Assembly (NCBI GenBank): GCA_030770545.1
Contig: JAUCMP010000028.1
Location: 13,783,501-13,847,500 of the forward strand
DNA length: 64,000 nt
Reading direction: 5' to 3'
DNA from: Macropodus opercularis
Taxonomy: Eukaryota > Chordata > Actinopteri > Anabantiformes > Osphronemidae
The translations under genes and the position numbers were made by a program. Within the stretch, counting starts at the first letter, position 1. Each line of letters opens with the position of its first letter. Positions 58,543-64,000 of this stretch are shown piece after piece. The notes under the pieces were generated by a model that was given only the letters and a program-made list of their open reading frames with translations, searched no databases and was not told the origin of the DNA.

Positions 58543-59192
58543 CCAGAGTTTTGTGAAAGTAACAGAGAAATACACCGGCGTCGAGAGACGACCCCTCCCA
58601 AGTCTTTCTCGTGGCCTCGCGTTTTGTGCACGCAGAGCTGCAGAGTGTCCTGCCTGTGTCACTTTATATGCGTGAGTGTCAATCAATCAATCAATCAAAC
58701 TTTATTTATAGAGCGCCACATCCCAACACAGAGTTGTCCAAGGCGCTTAACAGACAATAACACCAATAATAAACAATATTAAAACAGATAGGCATACAAG
58801 CCTATCTGTGTGAGTGTGTTTGTGGTTCGATGCTTTGAAACGCATGCGTTGCCATGTGTGGGTGTAACTTCATGTAAAACTTCATGTAAACAATATTAAA
58901 ACAGATAGGCATACAAGCCTATCTGTGTGAGTGTGTTTGTGGTTCGATGCTTTGAAACGCATGCGTTGCCATGTGTGGGTGTAACGTCATGTACGCGCGT
59001 CAGCACAGGCCCTGACGCTCAGCGGGCCTGCAGTGGATCGTCATGTGGAAGATCTGGGGGCGTGCAAGGAGAGCACGGCTGTGGGCGGTGCTAAGCACAC
59101 GGCGCTTTCTCGCTGCCAGTTCAACACACTGCACCGCGACCAGCGAGGGGCGCCCAAAAGAGGCGGCCTCTGGCATCACGAGCATGCAGGTC

Positions 59193-59380
59193 ATCGCTTC
59201 TCGGCCTTTTGGCTAAGATCAAGTGTAGTATCTGTTCTTATCAGTTTAATATCTGATACGTCCCCTACCCGGGGACCATATATTAAATTGCTTTTTGGAG
59301 CAGGGAGGTGGAACAGGGGCTTGCTCCGTCCACTCCACGCATCGACCTGGTATTGCAGCGCTTCTGGGAACGGTGCACCC
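59193..59380 (+). ncRNA. RNU2: U2 snRNA (unit 37)
   Basis: PSE C at -56. Confidence 0.97.
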
Positions 59381-59686
59381 CCACACTCTGTGTTCAACGC
59401 CAAGCCATTGTCATTGCGCTCCGCTCTGTCGGGCTCACCTGCTGTCCAGCCTATGGGATTTCCTGTGGGAAAAGGCAGCAATGCATGATGGGACAAGTTT
59501 GCTCCCCTTTGGGAGAAAACAACAAGACAGAGAAAGAACAGCGACTAACGTTCGCCAGCCTTTACTGAAAAGTACAACTGGTGCAGACCGGTAGGCTCCG
59601 CAAAGCTGCCTTCTTCCCACTGTCAGCACCGTCAGTGAGCGTGGTTAGTCCCGGAGAGAGCTCCCTGAGTGCGAGCGGAGCAAGTC

Positions 59687-59849
59687 ATACTTACCTGGCA
59701 GGGGAGATACCATGATCAAGAAGGTGGTTCACCCAGGGCGAGGCTCAGCCATTGCACACCGGCTGTCTGACCCCTGCGAATTCCCCAAATGCGGGAATCT
59801 CGACTGCATAATTTGTGGTAGTGGGGGACTGCGTTCGCGCTCTCCCCTC
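59687..59849 (+). ncRNA. RNU1: U1 snRNA (unit 37)
   Basis: UUCG loop IV; spacer marker G at -246 (59441). Confidence 0.97.
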
Positions 59850-60021
59850 GTCAGCTGTCAAAGACAAAAGCCTAGTCGTGAGCCACTCTGATTGCACAGA
59901 GCCTATCGGGCGCATGGCTCCGGGCAAGGGGAGGGGCCTAGCAAGCGGCGATAGCTGGGCCTTCCGTGACGGCTGTGGCTGGGAAGACGAGGGGCCTCTG
60001 CTTCGCTTTGAGGCCCGGGCC

Positions 60022-60143
60022 ATCTTCGCTCCGGTTTCTCTTCATAACGCACAAGTCTTTCGCCTTTTACTAAAGATTTCCGTGGAGAGGAACTCAAACG
60101 GGTTGAGTCAATTTTTGCTGGGCTTTGCCCCTCGGCAGAGCCG
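60022..60143 (+). ncRNA. RNU5: U5 snRNA (unit 37)
   Basis: nt 15 U. Confidence 0.93.
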
Positions 60144-60793
60144 CCAGAGTTTTGTGAAAGTAACAGAGAAATACACCGGCGTCGAGAGACGACCCCTCCC
60201 AAGTCTTTCTCGTGGCCTCGCGTTTTGTGCACGCAGAGCTGCAGAGTGTCCTGCCTGTGTCACTTTATATGCGTGAGTGTCAATCAATCAATCAATCAAA
60301 CTTTATTTATAGAGCGCCACATCCCAACACAGAGTTGTCCAAGGCGCTTAACAGACAATAACACCAATAATAAACAATATTAAAACAGATAGGCATACAA
60401 GCCTATCTGTGTGAGTGTGTTTGTGGTTCGATGCTTTGAAACGCATGCGTTGCCATGTGTGGGTGTAACTTCATGTAAAACTTCATGTAAACAATATTAA
60501 AACAGATAGGCATACAAGCCTATCTGTGTGAGTGTGTTTGTGGTTCGATGCTTTGAAACGCATGCGTTGCCATGTGTGGGTGTAACGTCATGTACGCGCG
60601 TCAGCACAGGCCCTGACGCTCAGCGGGCCTGCAGTGGATCGTCATGTGGAAGATCTGGGGGCGTGCAAGGAGAGCACGGCTGTGGGCGGTGCTAAGCACA
60701 CGGCGCTTTCTCGCTGCCAGTTCAACACACTGCACCGTGACCAGCGAGGGGCGCCCAAAAGAGGCGGCCTCTGGCATCACGAGCATGCAGGTC

Positions 60794-60981
60794 ATCGCTT
60801 CTCGGCCTTTTGGCTAAGATCAAGTGTAGTATCTGTTCTTATCAGTTTAATATCTGATACGTCCCCTACCCGGGGACCATATATTAAATTGCTTTTTGGA
60901 GCAGGGAGGTGGAACAGGGGCTTGCTCCGTCCACTCCACGCATCGACCTGGTATTGCAGCGCTTCTGGGAACGGTGCACCC
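60794..60981 (+). ncRNA. RNU2: U2 snRNA (unit 38)
   Basis: PSE T at -56. Confidence 0.97.
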
Positions 60982-61287
60982 CCACACTCTGTGTTCAACG
61001 CCAAGCCATTGTCATTGCGCTCCGCTCTGTCGGGCTCACCTTCTGTCCAGCCTATGGGATTTCCTGTGGGAAAAGGCAGCAATGCATGATGGGACAAGTT
61101 TGCTCCCCTTTGGGAGAAAACAACAAGACAGAGAAAGAACAGCGACTAACGTTCGCCAGCCTTTACTGAAAAGTACAACTGGTGCAGACCGGTAGGCTCC
61201 GCAAAGCTGCCTTCTTCCCACTGTCAGCACCGTCAGTGAGCGTGGTTAGTCCCGGAGAGAGCTCCCTGAGTGCGAGCGGAGCAAGTC

Positions 61288-61450
61288 ATACTTACCTGGC
61301 AGGGGAGATACCATGATCAAGAAGGTGGTTCACCCAGGGCGAGGCTCAGCCATTGCACACCGGCTGTCTGACCCCTGCGAATTCCCCAAATGCGGGAATC
61401 TCGACTGCATAATTTGTGGTAGTGGGGGACTGCGTTTGCGCTCTCCCCTC
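61288..61450 (+). ncRNA. RNU1: U1 snRNA, UUUG loop IV (unit 38)
   Basis: nt 150 U (61437). Confidence 0.97.
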
Positions 61451-61622
61451 GTCAGCTGTCAAAGACAAAAGCCTAGTCGTGAGCCACTCTGATTGCACAG
61501 AGCCTATCGGGCGCATGGCTCCGGGCAAGGGGAGGGGCCTAGCAAGCGGCGATAGCTGGGCCTTCCGTGACGGCTGTGGCTGGGAAGACGAGGGGCCTCT
61601 GCTTCGCTTTGAGGCCCGGGCC

Positions 61623-61744
61623 ATCTTCGCTCCGGTTTCTCTTCATAACGCACAAGTCTTTCGCCTTTTACTAAAGATTTCCGTGGAGAGGAACTCAAAC
61701 GGGTTGAGTCAATTTTTGCTGGGCTTTGCCCCTCGGCAGAGCCG
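61623..61744 (+). ncRNA. RNU5: U5 snRNA (unit 38)
   Basis: nt 15 U. Confidence 0.93.
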
Positions 61745-62394
61745 CCAGAGTTTTGTGAAAGTAACAGAGAAATACACCGGCGTCGAGAGACGACCCCTCC
61801 CAAGTCTTTCTCGTGGCCTCGCGTTTTGTGCACGCAGAGCTGCAGAGTGTCCTGCCTGTGTCACTTTATATGCGTGAGTGTCAATCAATCAATCAATCAA
61901 ACTTTATTTATAGAGCGCCACATCCCAACACAGAGTTGTCCAAGGCGCTTAACAGACAATAACACCAATAATAAACAATATTAAAACAGATAGGCATACA
62001 AGCCTATCTGTGTGAGTGTGTTTGTGGTTCGATGCTTTGAAACGCATGCGTTGCCATGTGTGGGTGTAACTTCATGTAAAACTTCATGTAAACAATATTA
62101 AAACAGATAGGCATACAAGCCTATCTGTGTGAGTGTGTTTGTGGTTCGATGCTTTGAAACGCATGCGTTGCCATGTGTGGGTGTAACGTCATGTACGCGC
62201 GTCAGCACAGGCCCTGACGCTCAGCGGGCCTGCAGTGGATCGTCATGTGGAAGATCTGGGGGCGTGCAAGGAGAGCACGGCTGTGGGCGGTGCTAAGCAC
62301 ACGGCGCTTTCTCGCTGCCAGTTCAACACACTGCACCGTGACCAGCGAGGGGCGCCCAAAAGAGGCGGCCTCTGGCATCACGAGCATGCAGGTC

Positions 62395-62582
62395 ATCGCT
62401 TCTCGGCCTTTTGGCTAAGATCAAGTGTAGTATCTGTTCTTATCAGTTTAATATCTGATACGTCCCCTACCCGGGGACCATATATTAAATTGCTTTTTGG
62501 AGCAGGGAGGTGGAACAGGGGCTTGCTCCGTCCACTCCACGCATCGACCTGGTATTGCAGCGCTTCTGGGAACGGTGCACCC
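62395..62582 (+). ncRNA. RNU2: U2 snRNA (unit 39, last in array)
   Basis: PSE T at -56; RNA intact although this is the edge unit. Confidence 0.97.
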
Positions 62583-62888
62583 CCACACTCTGTGTTCAAC
62601 GCCAAGCCATTGTCATTGCGCTCCGCTCTGTCGGGCTCACCTTCTGTCCAGCCTATGGGATTTCCTGTGGGAAAAGGCAGCAATGCATGATGGGACAAGT
62701 TTGCTCCCCTTTGGGAGAAAACAACAAGACAGAGAAAGAACAGCGACTAACGTTCGCCAGCCTTTACTGAAAAGTACAACTGGTGCAGACCGGTAGGCTC
62801 CGCAAAGCTGCCTTCTTCCCACTGTCAGCACCGTCAGTGAGCGTGGTTAGTCCCGGAGAGAGCTCCCTGAGTGCGAGCGGAGCAAGTC

Positions 62889-63051
62889 ATACTTACCTGG
62901 CAGGGGAGATACCATGATCAAGAAGGTGGTTCACCCAGGGCGAGGCTCAGCCATTGCACACCGGCTGTCTGACCCCTGCGAATTCCCCAAATGCGGGAAT
63001 CTCGACTGCATAATTTGTGGTAGTGGGGGACTGCGTTTGCGCTCTCCCCTC
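62889..63051 (+). ncRNA. RNU1: U1 snRNA, UUUG loop IV (unit 39, last in array)
   Basis: nt 150 U (63038). Confidence 0.97.
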
Positions 63052-63223
63052 GTCAGCTGTCAAAGACAAAAGCCTAGTCGTGAGCCACTCTGATTGCACA
63101 GAGCCTATCGGGCGCATGGCTCCGGGCAAGGGGAGGGGCCTAGCAAGCGGCGATAGCTGGGCCTTCCGTGACGGCTGTGGCTGGGAAGACGAGGGGCCTC
63201 TGCTTCGCTTTGAGGCCCGGGCC

Positions 63224-63345
63224 ATCTTCGCTCCGGTTTCTCTTCATAACGCACAAGTCTTTCGCCTTTTACTAAAGATTTCCGTGGAGAGGAACTCAAA
63301 CGGGTTGAGTCAATTTTTGCTGGGCTTTGCCCCTCGGCAGAGCCG
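63224..63345 (+). ncRNA. RNU5: U5 snRNA (unit 39, last in array)
   Basis: nt 15 U; its 3' box is intact. Confidence 0.93.
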
Positions 63346-63630
63346 CCAGAGTTTTGTGAAAGTAACAGAGAAATACACCGGCGTCGAGAGACGACCCCTC
63401 CCAAGTCTTTCTCGTGGCCTCGCGTTTTGTGCACGCAGAGCTGCAGAGTGTCCTGCCTGTGTCACTTTATATGCGTGAGTGTCAATCAATCAATCAATCA
63501 AACTTTATTTATAGAGCGCCACATCCCAACACAGAGTTGTCCAAGGTAACAGACAATAACACCAATAATAAACAATATTAAAACAGATAGGCATACAAGC
63601 CTATCTGTGTGAGTGTGTTTGTGGTTCGAT
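63346..63630. other. Truncated terminal spacer of the array
   Basis: Follows the usual U5-U2 spacer to GTGGTTCGAT (63621-63630) and then stops. CGCT is missing after 63546 (CCAAGGTAACAG instead of CCAAGGCGCTTAACAG). The retroposon tail starts at 63482, and only 62 bp of the first 105-bp copy remain (63569-63630). No U2 promoter follows. Confidence 0.9.
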
Positions 63631-64000
63631 TGTATGTATGTATGTATGTATGTATGTATGTATGTATGTATGTATGTATGTATGTATGTATGTATGTATG
63701 TATGTATGTATGTATGTATGTATGTATGTATGTATGTATGTATGTATGTATGTATGTATGTATGTATGTATGTATGTATGTATGTATGTATGTATGTATG
63801 TATGTATGTATGTATGTATGTATGTATGTATGTATGTATGTATGTATGTATGTATGTATGTATGTATGTATGTATGTATGTATGTATGTATGTATGTATG
63901 TATGTATGTATGTATGTATGTATGTATGTATGTATGTATGTATGTATGTATGTATGTATGTATGTATGTATGTATGTATGTATGTATGTATGTATGTATG
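63631..64000. repeat. Uninterrupted TATG microsatellite at the array edge
   Basis: About 92 perfect copies of the 4-bp motif, 370 bp to the end of the window with no interruption seen; it probably continues. Alternating T and pyrimidine/purine steps make it prone to slippage. It abuts the array with no transition sequence. Confidence 0.98.

Larger units (their letters stand above)
1..63630 (+). repeat. Tandem array of a 1,601-bp U2-U1-U5 snRNA unit (39.7 copies)
   Basis: Successive U2 starts lie 1,601 bp apart (1559, 3160, 4761 and so on to 62395), except two 1,600-bp units starting at 6362 and 28775, which each lost one base in the spacer. All units are in the same orientation with no foreign insertion between them. 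Differences between units are a few single-base changes. The left edge lies outside the window; the right edge is at 63630. Such homogeneity is what concerted evolution by unequal exchange or gene conversion produces; recent amplification would look similar. Confidence 0.98.

Noticed and set aside
63631..64000. Telomeric or centromeric end
   Set aside because: The motif is TATG, not TTAGGG, and a 4-bp period is a microsatellite rather than a known vertebrate centromere satellite.

Overview
The window is almost entirely one head-to-tail tandem array of spliceosomal snRNA genes from a vertebrate, most likely a ray-finned (teleost) fish. The repeat unit is 1,601 bp and carries three Pol II snRNA genes on the + strand in the order U2 (188 nt), U1 (163 nt), U5 (about 122 nt). 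The window starts at nucleotide 44 of a U2 gene and holds 39 complete U2 genes plus that partial one, 40 U1 genes and 40 U5 genes. I number the units 0 (cut by the window start) to 39. No protein-coding gene is supported.

Layout of one unit (unit 0 coordinates, next U2 at 1559): U2 to 145; 306 bp spacer with a ZNF143/Staf-like distal element (242-259) and the U1 PSE (391-406); U1 452-614 with a 3' box; 172 bp spacer with the U5 PSE (726-742); U5 787-908 with a very good 3' box (914-932); then 650 bp holding a minus-strand retroposon 3' tail (1045-1119), two tandem 105-bp copies (1136-1240, 1253-1357), a GC box and the U2 PSE (1497-1513). The three PSE-to-start distances agree within 1 bp. Each gene therefore looks like an independent snRNA-type transcription unit, with SNAPc at the PSE and Integrator-type 3' ends.

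The RNAs look functional. U1 keeps the 5'-splice-site-pairing end, the Sm site and the U1A loop. U2 keeps the U6-pairing 5' end and GUAGUA. U5 keeps loop 1. Several stems differ from the human sequence (recalled from memory) by paired, compensatory changes. Together the RNAs supply the 5' splice site recogniser, the branch-site recogniser and the exon-aligning RNA at 1:1:1 dosage. U4 and U6 are absent.

Units are nearly identical (a handful of differences each), which implies strong homogenisation, yet linked variants define higher-order structure. Units 4-13 alternate strictly between two types (a dimer of about 3.2 kb). Units 17-39 carry a second pair of variants: a U2 PSE change and a U1 stem-loop IV loop change, mostly inherited together. 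The array ends at 63630, inside the spacer of unit 39, and passes directly into an uninterrupted TATG microsatellite of at least 370 bp that runs off the window.

The fish assignment rests on the TCAA-repeat-ended retroposon tail, of a kind I know from many teleost genomes, and on vertebrate-type PSE and 3' box signals. It is inference, not a database result.
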